Positions 8,614-17,740 of a stretch of DNA of 52,471 nt are shown here, in pieces. This stretch comes from Ruminococcus sp. (GTDB lineage: Bacteria; Bacillota; Clostridia; Oscillospirales; Ruminococcaceae), in the NCBI GenBank assembly GCA_017460665.1, contig JAFUAO010000003.1:1-52471 (forward strand), written 5' to 3'. How positions within the stretch are numbered: position 1 is the first letter of the stretch; the number at the start of each line of letters is the position of its first letter. A model generated the notes under the pieces. It worked only from the letters and a program-made list of their open reading frames with translations. It did no database searches and had not been told where the DNA came from. Both the position numbers and the translations under genes were made by a program.

Positions 8614-9444
8614 ATGGAATACTTTGTTAAGGGGAACGATGTCATCGTTTCCGAGCCACACCTGGACCTTGCCGAGACTCTGGACTGCGGACAGGCCTTC
8701 CGCTGGAGGGCCGTGGAGAGCTTCTACGCCCAGACCTTCACCGGCAGCTTTCTTGATGCTCCCCTCACTGTCTCTCAGATGAGCCCCGGCAGCTTCATCT
8801 TCCACTCCACCTCAGAGGAGGCTTTTCTCAGCCTGTGGAGGGACTATTTCGACTTTTCCACCGACTACGGCAGGCTCAAGGAGGTCTTCTCCCAGGACCC
8901 CACTCTGGCAAAGGCCTGCGCTTACGCCGGCGGCATAAGGCTGCTGCGGCAGGATAGCTGGGAGTGCCTGATCTCCTTCATCATCTCCCAGAACAACAAT
9001 ATCCCCCGGATCAAGGGCATCATCGACCGCCTTTGCCAGCACTACGGCGGAAAATTCCCCACCCCGGAGCAGCTCGCAGGAGAGGATCCCGACAGCCTTT
9101 CCTACCTGCGGAGCGGCTTTAGGGCAAAGTACATCTGTGACGCTGCAAGGCGTGTGGCCAGCGGTGAGACTGACCTCAAAGCCATCGCTGAGTCCCCTAT
9201 CGACCAGGCAAGGGCCGCTCTGAAGGAGATCCTGGGGGTCGGCCCGAAGGTGGCGGAGTGCGTGCTGCTCTTCGGTATGCACCGCACAGAGGCCTTCCCT
9301 CTGGACGTTTGGATGAAGAGGGTCATGGCTGAGTACTACCCCGGCGGCTTCCCGGAGTTCGCCCAGCAGAACGCCGGCATCGCCCAGCAGTACCTCTTCC
9401 ACTACATACGGACAGGCTCGCCTGTCCCGGAGCCTGCTGTGTGA
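8614..9444 (+). CDS. OGG1-type 8-oxoguanine DNA glycosylase/AP lyase
   Basis: Removes 8-oxoguanine opposite C and nicks the abasic strand. The 276-residue protein has the N-terminal OGG domain (TLDCGQAFRWR near residue 27) and a helix-hairpin-helix GPD domain (EILGVGPKVAECVLLFG). The catalytic pair is visible as Lys212 in GPKVAECV and Asp231 in PLDVWMKR, 19 residues apart as in human OGG1 (K249, D268). The segment ISFIISQNNNIPRIKGII is the family's conserved helix. The start ATG follows AAGGAGGAACT. It is monocistronic, followed 50 bp later by a small membrane protein gene. Confidence 0.92.
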   Translation: MEYFVKGNDVIVSEPHLDLAETLDCGQAFRWRAVESFYAQTFTGSFLDAPLTVSQMSPGSFIFHSTSEEAFLSLWRDYFDFSTDYGRLKEVFSQDPTLAKACAYAGGIRLLRQDSWECLISFIISQNNNIPRIKGIIDRLCQHYGGKFPTPEQLAGEDPDSLSYLRSGFRAKYICDAARRVASGETDLKAIAESPIDQARAALKEILGVGPKVAECVLLFGMHRTEAFPLDVWMKRVMAEYYPGGFPEFAQQNAGIAQQYLFHYIRTGSPVPEPAV

Positions 9445-9496
9445 ATAAGCTGCGAAAAACTGGCAATACTCCCCTTGGATAAACTAAGGAGGAGCT

Positions 9497-9751
9497 ATGA
9501 TAAAAGGCGTGAACAAGCATATCATCGAGATCAACGACCCCGACAGCCTCTACTTCGAGAGGGCTGTCTTCTACCTGCGCCCCGGCGTCCGGGAGCTGCC
9601 TGCTGAGCTGGGCAGAAGAGAGATCGGCAGGTGCTTCTCAAAGCTGGGCATCTCCCCAAGGAGAAGGCGCCCCGGCCTGAGAGGAGGCCTCCTCATCGCC
9701 ATTGGACTGGCTCTGATCGCCGGAGCTGTGGTGATGATGAGCCTGAGCTAA
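9497..9751 (+). CDS. Small tail-anchored membrane protein, unknown function
   Basis: An 84-residue protein preceded by a strong AAGGAGGAG site. Residues 1-60 are soluble with a basic patch (SPRRRRPGLRGG), and the C-terminal 20 residues form one hydrophobic helix (LLIAIGLALIAGAVVMM), so it is probably anchored with its N-terminus inside. The family is not recognised. Same strand as the glycosylase gene and 52 bp after it, so co-transcription is likely. Confidence 0.7.
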   Translation: MIKGVNKHIIEINDPDSLYFERAVFYLRPGVRELPAELGRREIGRCFSKLGISPRRRRPGLRGGLLIAIGLALIAGAVVMMSLS

Positions 9752-9792
9752 GCAATATTTTCATTTTTTGCAGCAATATTTTTCAAAAATCG

Positions 9793-9821
9793 TAGACAAA
9801 GCTCTTTTTTTGTGTTATAAT
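9793..9821 (+). promoter_or_regulatory. Promoter of the AraC-family regulator
   Basis: TAGACA (9793-9798), 17-bp spacer rich in T, TATAAT (9816-9821). Confidence 0.75.
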
Positions 9822-9864
9822 GATATTGAATTCATGCGTATCTTATAAGGAAAGGAGTTTTGTC

Positions 9865-10728
9865 ATGGAACAGCATGATACCCGTGCCTTCCGAAATAAG
9901 CTGTCAAAACGGATAATCAGCACTCCCGGGCCCGCTGCTAAGTCTACCTTCTTCTATATGCAGGAAACAGGCTGCATAAAGACCGAGGACGCCGCTAATA
10001 CCCACCGCAGCAACCTGGAGTCCTTCCTGTTCGTTGCAGTTATCAGCGGATCGGGCGAGCTCACCGTCAACGGCGAGGCCCACAGCGTCTCAAAGGGAGA
10101 GTGCTTCTTCATCGACTGTCGGACCGACCACAACTATAAGTCCTCCGCAGCCGATCCGTGGGAGGTCATGTGGGTGCATTTCAACGGCGCTACCTCTGAA
10201 CAGTACTACGAGTACTTCCTCTCTCAGTCGAAAAATGTCTTTAGGCCGACCTTTTTCGACAAGGTGGTCTCTGCGATAAGCGAGATCATCGCCCTCAACG
10301 AGCACAAGAACCCCAACGCTGAAATCCTCACCTCTAAGCTGATCGTGGATCTTCTGACACTGGCCCTCACAGTGAGCAGCGATCCGGATCGGTATGACTC
10401 CGCCCTAAAGCAGAAGTTGGCGGCGGTGAACAGCTACATCGAGGACCATTTCAGCGAGGACCTCTCTCTGGAGAAGCTGTCCTCGGAGTTCTACATAAGC
10501 AAGTTCTACCTGACCCGTGAGTACAAAAAGATCTACGGGAAGACGATTTTTCAGCACATCATCACCTGCCGGATAAACTACGGCAAGCAGCTCCTGAGAT
10601 TTTCGGATAAGTCCGTGGAGGAGATCGCTCACCTGTGCGGCTTCAACGACCAGAGCTACTTCGCAAGGCAGTTCAAAAAGGCGGAGAACCTGACCTGCTT
10701 CGCTTACAGGAAAATGTGGCGTGACTAA
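9865..10728 (+). CDS. AraC-family transcriptional regulator with cupin sensor
   Basis: 287 residues. The N-terminal half (about 40-130) is an AraC-type cupin sensor (FLFVAVISGSGELTVNGE, GECFFIDCRTDHNYKSS, WEVMWVHFNG). The C-terminal 100 residues hold the two helix-turn-helix motifs (LSLEKLSSEFYISKFYLTREYK and the family signature beginning VEEIAHLCGFND and ending in YFARQFKK). Such regulators typically respond to sugars in Ruminococcus. The target cannot be told from position, because the downstream ABC genes face it. The start ATG at 9865 has AAAGGAG upstream; the longer reading frame from 9820 has no ribosome site. Confidence 0.9.
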   Translation: MEQHDTRAFRNKLSKRIISTPGPAAKSTFFYMQETGCIKTEDAANTHRSNLESFLFVAVISGSGELTVNGEAHSVSKGECFFIDCRTDHNYKSSAADPWEVMWVHFNGATSEQYYEYFLSQSKNVFRPTFFDKVVSAISEIIALNEHKNPNAEILTSKLIVDLLTLALTVSSDPDRYDSALKQKLAAVNSYIEDHFSEDLSLEKLSSEFYISKFYLTREYKKIYGKTIFQHIITCRINYGKQLLRFSDKSVEEIAHLCGFNDQSYFARQFKKAENLTCFAYRKMWRD

Positions 10729-10731
10729 ACG

Positions 10732-10760
10732 AAAAAGCTCCCTTTTGAGGGAGCTTTTTT
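10732..10760. terminator. Terminator between araC-type gene and ABC permease gene
   Basis: AAAAGCTCCC and GGGAGCTTTT arms, TTTT loop, and T-runs on both strands between convergent genes. Confidence 0.9.
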
Positions 10761-10788
10761 GCTGATATACGGCCTTCGTGACCAAGGA

Positions 10789-13098
10789 TCACTCCATGCC
10801 CTTTAGGACCTCTACCATGTCGATCCGCTTGATCCGCCGTGAGAACATCGCTCCCACCAGCACGGAAACGCCCATTACGAACAGGGCTGAGAGCACATAG
10901 GTCAGAGGGCTTATGTAGCAGGGCCAGTCGATAGCGTCGCCGTTGGAGTCCATCATCGCCTGGAGCGGCCCTCTTCCCAGAGGTATGCCGCAGATCGAAC
11001 CGATCAGGGACAGCCACAGGTTCTGAGAGGAAAGGAGCCTCCTTATTGCCGAGCTCCTAAAGCCCAGCACCTTCAGCGTGGCGAATTCCTTCTCACGCTC
11101 GTTGAAGGACAGATTTCCCGAATTGTAGAGGACTATCACGATCAGCAGGCACGCAAAGACCACCATGAACCAAACGAGCAGGTCCATGACCTCCATGCTC
11201 TTGTCGAAGGAAGCCTTTAGGTCGGTCATCGTGTGGACCGCCGAAACGCTGTCCTTGTTCTCGGCTGAGGAGCAGTCGTTCTTCGACACCAGCATCGCCG
11301 GCCGGAAGTCAAAGCCCTCGGCCTCGTAGTCCTCCCGGAGCATAGTGATGCCGGTCACGGAGGGGTGGCGTGAGATCAGGCCGATCACGTCCTCCTGCCA
11401 AACGCTGCCGGCAGAGGTCTTCCAGTAGACCTTGTCGCCCTCCTTCAGGCCCAGCTTGTCGGCCTGCTTCATGGTGAGGGCAACAGTCCCCTTGGGTATG
11501 GGAGACATCTCCAGATCCACGTTGGATACCCGGAAGAGCTCCTCGCCCTCAGTGACTGCCAGCTTGCAGCTTATGATCTCGTCGGAGGTGGGGTGAGGGT
11601 CTGCGGCCACTGAGATCATGTCCATGGCGATCAGCTCGCCGCCGATCTCAGCCTTGATCTCCTCAGCGTCCTCAAGGGTAGCGCTGTCGTTGAACAGCAC
11701 CTGATACTCATAATTCTGTATGTCGGTGAAATACCAGTCCTTCACGAAGCTCACCGTGTCAAAGGCGCCTATGCCAAGGGTCATGATCATCATGCCCATG
11801 GCGGTGCCGAAGATCCCCATGAAGGCTCTCAGCTTTGAGCGTGAGATGTCTCTCAGGTTATAGCGGGCGTTGAAGCTGAGCTTATCCCAGAAGGGCAGCT
11901 TCTCGAAGATACAGGGCTTTGCGGTGGGACCGCTGGCCGGACGGAGCGCCTCTGAGGGGTGGATCTTCAGGATCTTTTTGCAGCACACGAAGGAGGCTCC
12001 TGCACAGATCAGAACGATCGCTGCGGCAAGGATCAGGCTCTTGAAGCTGTAGCCGGGCTCCCAATCCGGGACCGTGTAGAACTCGCTGAACATATTCACC
12101 ATGAGCCGCCCGAAGGTCAGCAGGCCTAAGACTATGCCCAGCACACAGCCTATGGCTGACAGCACCACGCTGTAGCTCAGGTAGTGCCAGAGGATCTTGC
12201 GGTTCTTCATGCCCAGGGCGTTGAGAGTACCGATCTGTGTGCGCTGCTGAGCGATCATACGCTTCATGGTGGTGACGATCACCAGCAGGGCGATCGCTAC
12301 GAATATCGCCGAGAATATGTAGGAGAAGCTGTCGTGCTGGTGGAGCTCATCGGTCAGGCGGTTATAGCCGTCGATGCTTTTGCGGTCGCCGATGAAGGAG
12401 TAATCCCCGTCGAGGGCCTTTGAGAGCTCATCCTCCAGCGCAAGGGGATCGCCCTGGCAGGTGAACACGATCTCGTTGAAGATCCTCAGCTCCTCCGGCA
12501 GGGCCTCTGCCGAAAGATAGGCAAAGCCGATGTTGTGGAAATCGGTATCCGTATCGGAGGAGGCGCAGGCGAACTCGTACTCGGGAGTCGACACAAGGCC
12601 ACGGATCTCCTTCTCCATGTCCTGACCGAGAGCGTGGACAGTGAAGCTGTCCCCCACCTTGAGGCCCCATGCGTCTGCGAACTTGCTAAAGAGCCAAACT
12701 CCCTCTGTGTCCTTCGGGTCGAAGGCAGCGCCTTCCCAGACGTAGGGCACGGTGACCTCTGCGTCGTTCTGGAAATAGCAGTAGAGCTCGGCGGTGTTGT
12801 ACTTCTCGTCGGCCTTGCCCAGCACCTCGGTGCGGAGCTGGACGTCATCTACCTTGCCCACTGCGGCGACCTTTTCGGCGTCCTCCTTATCAAAGCCGGC
12901 GCCGTAGATCCAGCCGTCGGCGAAGTTTACGCCCTCCTCGTACTCCTGACGGGCCTTATTTCCGCCCACCACGTTTGCCTGAAAGCCGGTGTAGCACCAC
13001 ATGGCCACCAGCGCCAGCACCAGTACCGACAGGAACTGTACCAGATCTCTCCGCATATCACGGAGCATTTTCTTCCGGAGCATACTGTCACCTACCAT
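10789..13098 (-). CDS. ABC transporter permease with two FtsX domains
   Basis: The 769-residue membrane subunit of a MacB/LolE-like ABC system. It starts with one membrane helix (VQFLSVLVLALVAMW), then a long extracellular MacB-type core (about 45-250). An FtsX domain of three helices follows (about 260-400, with the QRTQIGTLNALGMKNRKIL motif), then a second extracellular region and a second FtsX domain (about 650-769, with FATLKVLGFRSSAIRRLL). Two starts are possible: the ATG at 13098 overlaps the stop of the ATPase gene (ATGGTAG), and the ATG at 13083 follows AGGTGA. Either way it is translationally coupled to the ATPase. The substrate is unknown; such exporters handle peptides, lipids or lipoproteins. 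Confidence 0.88.
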   Translation of the reverse strand: MVGDSMLRKKMLRDMRRDLVQFLSVLVLALVAMWCYTGFQANVVGGNKARQEYEEGVNFADGWIYGAGFDKEDAEKVAAVGKVDDVQLRTEVLGKADEKYNTAELYCYFQNDAEVTVPYVWEGAAFDPKDTEGVWLFSKFADAWGLKVGDSFTVHALGQDMEKEIRGLVSTPEYEFACASSDTDTDFHNIGFAYLSAEALPEELRIFNEIVFTCQGDPLALEDELSKALDGDYSFIGDRKSIDGYNRLTDELHQHDSFSYIFSAIFVAIALLVIVTTMKRMIAQQRTQIGTLNALGMKNRKILWHYLSYSVVLSAIGCVLGIVLGLLTFGRLMVNMFSEFYTVPDWEPGYSFKSLILAAAIVLICAGASFVCCKKILKIHPSEALRPASGPTAKPCIFEKLPFWDKLSFNARYNLRDISRSKLRAFMGIFGTAMGMMIMTLGIGAFDTVSFVKDWYFTDIQNYEYQVLFNDSATLEDAEEIKAEIGGELIAMDMISVAADPHPTSDEIISCKLAVTEGEELFRVSNVDLEMSPIPKGTVALTMKQADKLGLKEGDKVYWKTSAGSVWQEDVIGLISRHPSVTGITMLREDYEAEGFDFRPAMLVSKNDCSSAENKDSVSAVHTMTDLKASFDKSMEVMDLLVWFMVVFACLLIVIVLYNSGNLSFNEREKEFATLKVLGFRSSAIRRLLSSQNLWLSLIGSICGIPLGRGPLQAMMDSNGDAIDWPCYISPLTYVLSALFVMGVSVLVGAMFSRRIKRIDMVEVLKGME

Positions 13099-13799
13099 TC
13101 GATGTCGTTGACGGAAAGGGGCTTATCATTGGTCTTTATGGACTTGATCTTGCCGTTCCTCATGTGGATCACCTTGTTGGCGCACTTGGCTATATCGCTG
13201 TTGTGAGTTACCAGTATCACCGTGTTGCCGTGCTCGGTGGAGAGCTTTTGCAGAAGGTCGATGATCAGCTTTCCGGTCTCAGAGTCAAGGGCGCCCGTTG
13301 GCTCGTCGCCGAGGACGATCTTGGGGTCCTTTGCAAGAGCTCTGGCGATCGAGACTCTCTGCTGCTGGCCGCCGGACATCTGTGAGGGGAACTTCCTCTT
13401 CTGGTCCGCAAGGCCGACTCTCTCCAGCATCTCGTCAGGGTCAAGGCTGGACTTCTTTATGTCCTTCACCAGCGCAACGTTCTCATAGGCGGTAAGGCCC
13501 GGAAGAAGGTTGTAGAACTGGAAGATGAAGCCGATGCTGTCGGCACGGTAGTCCGAGAGCTGTCTGTCGTTGTAGGAGGAGATCTCCTTGCCGTCAACGA
13601 TGACCTTTCCCTCAGTGGGGACGTCCATTCCCCCGAGCATATTGAGCACCGTGGACTTCCCGGCACCTGACTGGCCCAGGATCACCACGAACTCCCCCTT
13701 TTCGATGGTAAAGCTGACGTGATCCACGGCGACTTGCAGGCCCTCGCCCTTGCCGTAGGTCTTGACCACGTCTTTGAATTCAACTGCTGTCATACCCAT
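13092..13799 (-). CDS. ABC transporter ATP-binding protein, MacB/LolD type
   Basis: The 235-residue ATPase that powers the neighbouring FtsX permease. Walker A is LGQSGAGKST, the signature is MSGGQQQRVSIARAL, and Walker B is KIVLGDEPTGALD. The D-loop region and the H-loop (VILVTHNSDIAKCANKVI) are also present, so it should be active. It is the first gene of a two-gene operon and overlaps the permease by 7 bp. The leader holds GGGAGGAATGGGT before the ATG. No two-component genes adjoin it here, unlike BceAB-type systems, which suggests a constitutive or globally controlled exporter. Confidence 0.92.
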   Translation of the reverse strand: MGMTAVEFKDVVKTYGKGEGLQVAVDHVSFTIEKGEFVVILGQSGAGKSTVLNMLGGMDVPTEGKVIVDGKEISSYNDRQLSDYRADSIGFIFQFYNLLPGLTAYENVALVKDIKKSSLDPDEMLERVGLADQKRKFPSQMSGGQQQRVSIARALAKDPKIVLGDEPTGALDSETGKLIIDLLQKLSTEHGNTVILVTHNSDIAKCANKVIHMRNGKIKSIKTNDKPLSVNDIEW

Positions 13800-13872
13800 T
13801 CCTCCCTATGTTAGTAGTTGCAAACTATACCATAATGATACCACATACCTCCGAACTTTTCAATAGTATACG

Positions 13873-13912
13873 AAAAAAAGGGAGAAAACGTCAGTCTTCT
13901 CCCCCTTTTTGG
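13873..13912 (-). terminator. Terminator of the P-type ATPase gene
   Basis: AAAGGGAGAA and TTCTCCCCCTTT arms with a 10-base loop; the T-run follows on the minus strand directly after the ATPase stop at 13921. Confidence 0.85.
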
Positions 13913-13920
13913 GTCGTATT

Positions 13921-16002
13921 TTATTTACTTTCCCTATCCAGATCTGTCATGCTCTTCAGGCCGATCGCAAGGGTCGAGGCATTGTGCAGCAGAGCAGATG
14001 TAGCGGGCGGAAGGACTCCCAGCACGCCAAGGACGATAAGTCCCAGATTGAAGCCGATTATGGTGCGGTAGTTCCAGCGGATACGCTCCATGAGGGCGCT
14101 GCTGAGCCGCCGCAGCTCCACCAGAGCCCAAAGGTCCTCGGCAGAGATCGTGATGTCGGCGATCTCACGGGCGATAGCGGCTCCCGTGCTTATGGCGATC
14201 CCGGCATCGGCCTCGCTGAGCGCAGGAGAGTCGTTGACGCCGTCGCCGATCATTATGACGCAGCGTCCGGCCTCGTGCTCACGGCGGATGAACTCCGCCT
14301 TGTCCTCCGGCAGGACCTCAGCATAGTACCGGTCAACGCCCACTCTTTCCGCAACAGCACGGGCGGTGCGGTCGTTGTCTCCGGTCATCATTACCACATT
14401 CGTAAAGCCGCTCTCATGGAGCTTCCCGATCACCTTGGGAGCCTCGCTGCGAAGAGGATCCTCGATACAGATCACCGCAGCTACCTCTCCTCCTATCGCA
14501 AGGTACAGGTGAGAATACTCCTCCGGCAGGTCCTCGAAGGAACGCTCCTCCGGGACCTTGCAGCCCTCATCCTCAAGGACGAAGTGCCGGCTGCCGATCA
14601 GTACCTTCTCGCCGTCAACTGTGCTTGAGATCCCGTGTGCCACGACGTATTCCACATTTGAATGGCGCTCCTCGTGGAGAAGTCCCCTCTCTGCAGCGTG
14701 ATCCACCACGGCATTTGCGATAGAGTGGGGATAGTGCTCCTCCAGACAGGCCGCCAGCCGCAGCATCTCCGCCTCGTCACGGCCGCCGAAGGTGATCACT
14801 TTTGCGACTCTCGGGGAGGAATAGGTCAGCGTGCCGGTCTTGTCGAAAACGATGGTATCCGCAGAGGCCACGGCCTCCATGAACTTTCCGCCCTTGACCG
14901 TGATCCCGGCACGGCTGCACTGGCGCATGGCCGACAGCACTGAAACGGGCATGGCCAGCTTCAAGGCGCAGGAAAAGTCCACCATAAGTATAGAAAGTGC
15001 CTTAGTTGCATTTCGGGTGATCAGCCAAGTCAGAAGAGTACCGCCCAAGCTCCAGGGAACGAGGCCGTCTGCAAGGTGAGAGGCCTTGTCCTCGGCGGTG
15101 GACTTCATCTTCTCGGACTCCTCGATCATCTTCACGATCCGGTCATAGCGTCCGCCTCCTGCGGCTGCCTCGGCGCAGACCGTACAGCGGCCGTCCTCCA
15201 CCACTGTCCCGGCGTAAACGTAGGAGCCCTCGGCCTTGTGGACAGGCACGGACTCGCCGGTCATAGAGGACTGGTTCACCATTGCGTCGCCGTAGACCAC
15301 CTTTCCGTCAAGGGGGATCATGGAGCCGGTGCGGACCACGATCAGATCTCCGGGACGGATCTCAGTCACAGGCACAAGGACCTCCTGTCCGCCCTCCGCA
15401 ACGGTCCAGACCTGATCTATCCCAAGGGACATGGTCCGGGCAAGGTCGTCGACGGAGCGCTTGTGGGTCCACTCGTCCAGTATATCGCCGATCTTAAGCA
15501 GGAACATCACAGATCCGGCGGTATCGAAGTCGCCTCTCAGCATGGAAACTCCGATAGCCACGGCGTCCAGCACAGGCACCTCAAGCCTGCCCCTGAGCAG
15601 GCATTTCAGGCCCTTTAGTATGTACTTCGCTGCCCGGTAGAAGGCATGGAGCCTCCTCAGCGGCATGGGAAGGAACAGCTTGTTGATAAAGCGGCGGAAG
15701 AGCGCTCCTGCCAGCTTGTCCTCGTACTCACGGCTGAGAGCTCTTCCTGTGCGGTCAGGCACAAGGGCAGCCGCACGCTCGTCCTCATAGGAGAAGCGGC
15801 TCAGCGCCCGGATAACGTCCTCCGTTTGGCAGGTGTAGCAGACGGTCACGTCGCAGGTGCGGTCAAAGACCTTGACCTGTGTGACTCCCGGGACCGAGGC
15901 GATGGAGTATTCCACCATATCGGCCTGAGCAAGGGTCATCCTGCTCTGGCAGAGCCTGACACGGATCCTGCCCCGTGAGGCGTGGAGTATCTTACATTTC
16001 AT
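13921..16002 (-). CDS. P1B-type heavy-metal-transporting ATPase with SC motif
   Basis: A 693-residue membrane pump. Phosphorylation site DKTGTLT, hinge MIGDGVNDSPALSEADAGIA, actuator loop SSMTGESVPV and the HP motif HYPHSIANAV are all present, so it should cycle normally. The transmembrane metal site reads DFSCALKLAMP: the usual CPC is replaced by S-C-A and the proline is missing. The N-terminal domain (residues 1-70) has the fold pattern of HMA_2 domains but no CxxC. This subgroup in Firmicutes lies next to a DUF6110 gene, as it does here. The metal is unknown; Mn, Fe or Zn efflux are possibilities. The gene is 54 bp downstream of DUF6110 with a weak hairpin between. Confidence 0.88.
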   Translation of the reverse strand: MKCKILHASRGRIRVRLCQSRMTLAQADMVEYSIASVPGVTQVKVFDRTCDVTVCYTCQTEDVIRALSRFSYEDERAAALVPDRTGRALSREYEDKLAGALFRRFINKLFLPMPLRRLHAFYRAAKYILKGLKCLLRGRLEVPVLDAVAIGVSMLRGDFDTAGSVMFLLKIGDILDEWTHKRSVDDLARTMSLGIDQVWTVAEGGQEVLVPVTEIRPGDLIVVRTGSMIPLDGKVVYGDAMVNQSSMTGESVPVHKAEGSYVYAGTVVEDGRCTVCAEAAAGGGRYDRIVKMIEESEKMKSTAEDKASHLADGLVPWSLGGTLLTWLITRNATKALSILMVDFSCALKLAMPVSVLSAMRQCSRAGITVKGGKFMEAVASADTIVFDKTGTLTYSSPRVAKVITFGGRDEAEMLRLAACLEEHYPHSIANAVVDHAAERGLLHEERHSNVEYVVAHGISSTVDGEKVLIGSRHFVLEDEGCKVPEERSFEDLPEEYSHLYLAIGGEVAAVICIEDPLRSEAPKVIGKLHESGFTNVVMMTGDNDRTARAVAERVGVDRYYAEVLPEDKAEFIRREHEAGRCVIMIGDGVNDSPALSEADAGIAISTGAAIAREIADITISAEDLWALVELRRLSSALMERIRWNYRTIIGFNLGLIVLGVLGVLPPATSALLHNASTLAIGLKSMTDLDRESK

Positions 16003-16028
16003 TTCAAGTCCTCCTGTATCATACAGAA

Positions 16029-16056
16029 ACAGACCGCCGAAGCGGTCCGTTTTTCC
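16029..16056 (-). terminator. Weak hairpin/terminator between DUF6110 and the ATPase gene
   Basis: GGACCGC and GCGGTCT arms with a TTCG loop; on the minus strand the T-run is interrupted, so partial read-through into the ATPase gene is expected. Confidence 0.6.
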
Positions 16057-16350
16057 TTAGTCAGTGCAGGGAGCTTCCTCGGGCGCATCGCTGCCCCAAG
16101 TGTCCTCGATGAAGGCGTCCTCCTCAGCGGCGGCACGCTCCTCGTTGATCTCCTTGGCGTCTGCGAGGATGTCCTCACAGTTCTCACGGAGGTCTGTGGC
16201 AGTCTCCATAACGCACTCCTTAGCTCGGAGGACCGCAGCAGTTGCGTGAGTGTAGCACTTCTTGGCGTCCTTGCTGGTCAGCACCTTGAGACCGGCTGTA
16301 CCGAAAAGGACTCCGCCTGCAAACAGGCCCAGCTTTGTCCATGACAGCAT
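16057..16350 (-). CDS. DUF6110 family membrane-associated protein
   Basis: A 97-residue protein with one N-terminal hydrophobic helix (LGLFAGGVLFGTAGLKVL), followed by a conserved KDAKKCYTHATAAVLRAKECVMETATDL helix and an acidic tail ending in APCTD. It matches the DUF6110 pattern, found beside P1B-type ATPases of the HMA_2 group. It probably assists metal delivery or pump assembly, but this is inference. The ATG at 16350 follows AGAGGTGA; the upstream GTG at 16359 overlaps that site and is unlikely to be used. Confidence 0.75.
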   Translation of the reverse strand: MLSWTKLGLFAGGVLFGTAGLKVLTSKDAKKCYTHATAAVLRAKECVMETATDLRENCEDILADAKEINEERAAAEEDAFIEDTWGSDAPEEAPCTD

Positions 16351-16476
16351 AAATATCACCTCTATTTTTGGGAAATAGGTTTTGTCCTTGAACTAATTGT
16401 AGCACATTGCAGCAGAGGCTTTCCGCTCTGTTCGGTCAGAGTTGTTATCAGATACTGATAGCCGAAATACAGAGAA

Positions 16477-17331
16477 CTACACGGCCTTCTGCACGGCAGA
16501 AGGCTCCATTTGGTCAGAAGATGAGGCCCGGTACTCTCTCGGTGAGAGCCCGATCTCCTCCTTGAAGGCCTTGGCGAACTTGCTGCCGTTGAAGTAGCCC
16601 ACCTCGACTGCTATATCCAGCACCGTCCGGTCGGTCTCTCGGAGGAGCCTTCCGGCGGCGAGCATCTTCCTCCGGCGTATGTAGGAGTACACCGAGCTGC
16701 CATAGACCATTCGGAAGGCGGCCTTGAGCCTTGTGGAGGCAAGGCCGGAGACCTGTGACAGCTCCGCTATCGTAAAGTGCTCGTTGAGGCTGGCACAGGC
16801 CCATCGGCAGGCCTTTTTCGCACACGTCACCTGATCTGCGGGGCACCTGTGATCCTTTGCACATGAGGTGAGGGGCGAATTGCTGAGGGTCATGAGGAGC
16901 TCCACGGCCTTTAGCCGGAGCCAGCCGGCAGGAGCGTCGGGCTCTGCTCCGGCAAGCTCAGTGAAGGCCCCTAAGAGCGCTCCCTCCGGACGTATCATCA
17001 GACAGTCCTCGGCCTGAGAGCTCCCCATAAGAGCTGAGGCTCTCAGGTCAACGCCCTCCAGATAGCCGGAGCCCTCCGCAGCACTGCCGATAACGAGCTT
17101 AAGGCCGGCGTACTCTCCCGTCGGAAAAGATCCGCCGCTCTCCCCACCGGGAGCCTTGCGGATCAGGGCTATGCCCTCCGTCAGGTAATAGCACTGCTGG
17201 CCTATGGTGAACTCTCTTCTTCCCTTTGTGCAGTAGTAGATCTCCAGAGCGCCCGGACCGGCGGAGGGCTCTCCGCCGGGGGCTTCTGAAAATATCAGGG
17301 ATATATCCGGAAAAAGCTGATGTTCTGTCAT
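16477..17331 (-). CDS. AraC-family regulator coupled to flavodoxin
   Basis: 284 residues. The C-terminal 100 residues hold both AraC helix-turn-helix motifs (FTIAELSQVSGLASTRLKAAF and VLDIAVEVGYFNGSKFAKAFKEE). Just before them is a cysteine cluster (SCAKDHRCPADQVTCAKKACRWAC) that could bind metal or sense redox state. The N-terminal 180 residues are a divergent sensor. The ATG at 17331 lies 4 bases after the flavodoxin stop codon, so the two genes are translationally coupled. The gene partners and the cysteines point to control by iron or oxidative stress; this is inference. Confidence 0.85.
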   Translation of the reverse strand: MTEHQLFPDISLIFSEAPGGEPSAGPGALEIYYCTKGRREFTIGQQCYYLTEGIALIRKAPGGESGGSFPTGEYAGLKLVIGSAAEGSGYLEGVDLRASALMGSSQAEDCLMIRPEGALLGAFTELAGAEPDAPAGWLRLKAVELLMTLSNSPLTSCAKDHRCPADQVTCAKKACRWACASLNEHFTIAELSQVSGLASTRLKAAFRMVYGSSVYSYIRRRKMLAAGRLLRETDRTVLDIAVEVGYFNGSKFAKAFKEEIGLSPREYRASSSDQMEPSAVQKAV

Positions 17332-17335
17332 TTCC

Positions 17336-17740
17336 TTATGCGAGCTGAGCTGCAAGAGCCTTCAGCTTGTCCAGATCCTCATCTGAGGGAGCCTCGTTCA
17401 CGATGAAGCCCTCGCCGCCGATGAGCTCGGCGCCTGCTGCCTTCACACGCTCCTCCCAGTTACGCATCCACTCGCCGTCGCCCCAGCCGTAGGATCCGAA
17501 GAGGATCACCTTTTTGCCGCTGAGAGAGGACTCTGCCTCAGTGAAGAAGGGCTCGAACTCGTCCTCCTCCAGCACCTCAGCGCCCATTGCCGGGCATCCG
17601 AAGGCGAATGCCTCATAGTCTGCGATAGCTCCGCTAAAGTCGGAAACGCTGAAGAGCTCTGCGTTTGCGCCCTCAGCCGCTGCCTTGGCCATAGCCTCTG
17701 TGTTGCCTGTACCGCTCCAGTAGATAACTGCTGTTTTCAT
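17336..17740 (-). CDS. Short-chain flavodoxin
   Basis: A 134-residue FMN electron carrier that replaces ferredoxin under iron limitation. The phosphate-binding loop is at the N-terminus (YWSGTGNTEAMAK), and the isoalloxazine-contacting loops appear as FGCPAMGAEVLEE and FGSYGWGDGEW. The length fits the short-chain class. The ATG has AGGAGG upstream. It sits 72 bp downstream of the DUF2325 gene and is followed by an AraC regulator in an overlapping arrangement. A GTTAG-N6-CTAAC operator lies upstream of the set. Confidence 0.93.
   Translation of the reverse strand: MKTAVIYWSGTGNTEAMAKAAAEGANAELFSVSDFSGAIADYEAFAFGCPAMGAEVLEEDEFEPFFTEAESSLSGKKVILFGSYGWGDGEWMRNWEERVKAAGAELIGGEGFIVNEAPSDEDLDKLKALAAQLA

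Noticed and set aside
10789-13799. Bacitracin-type (Bce) exporter with its own two-component system
   Set aside because: The permease has the MacB-like double FtsX layout and no kinase/regulator genes adjoin; the two-component relic at 39.8 kb is far away.
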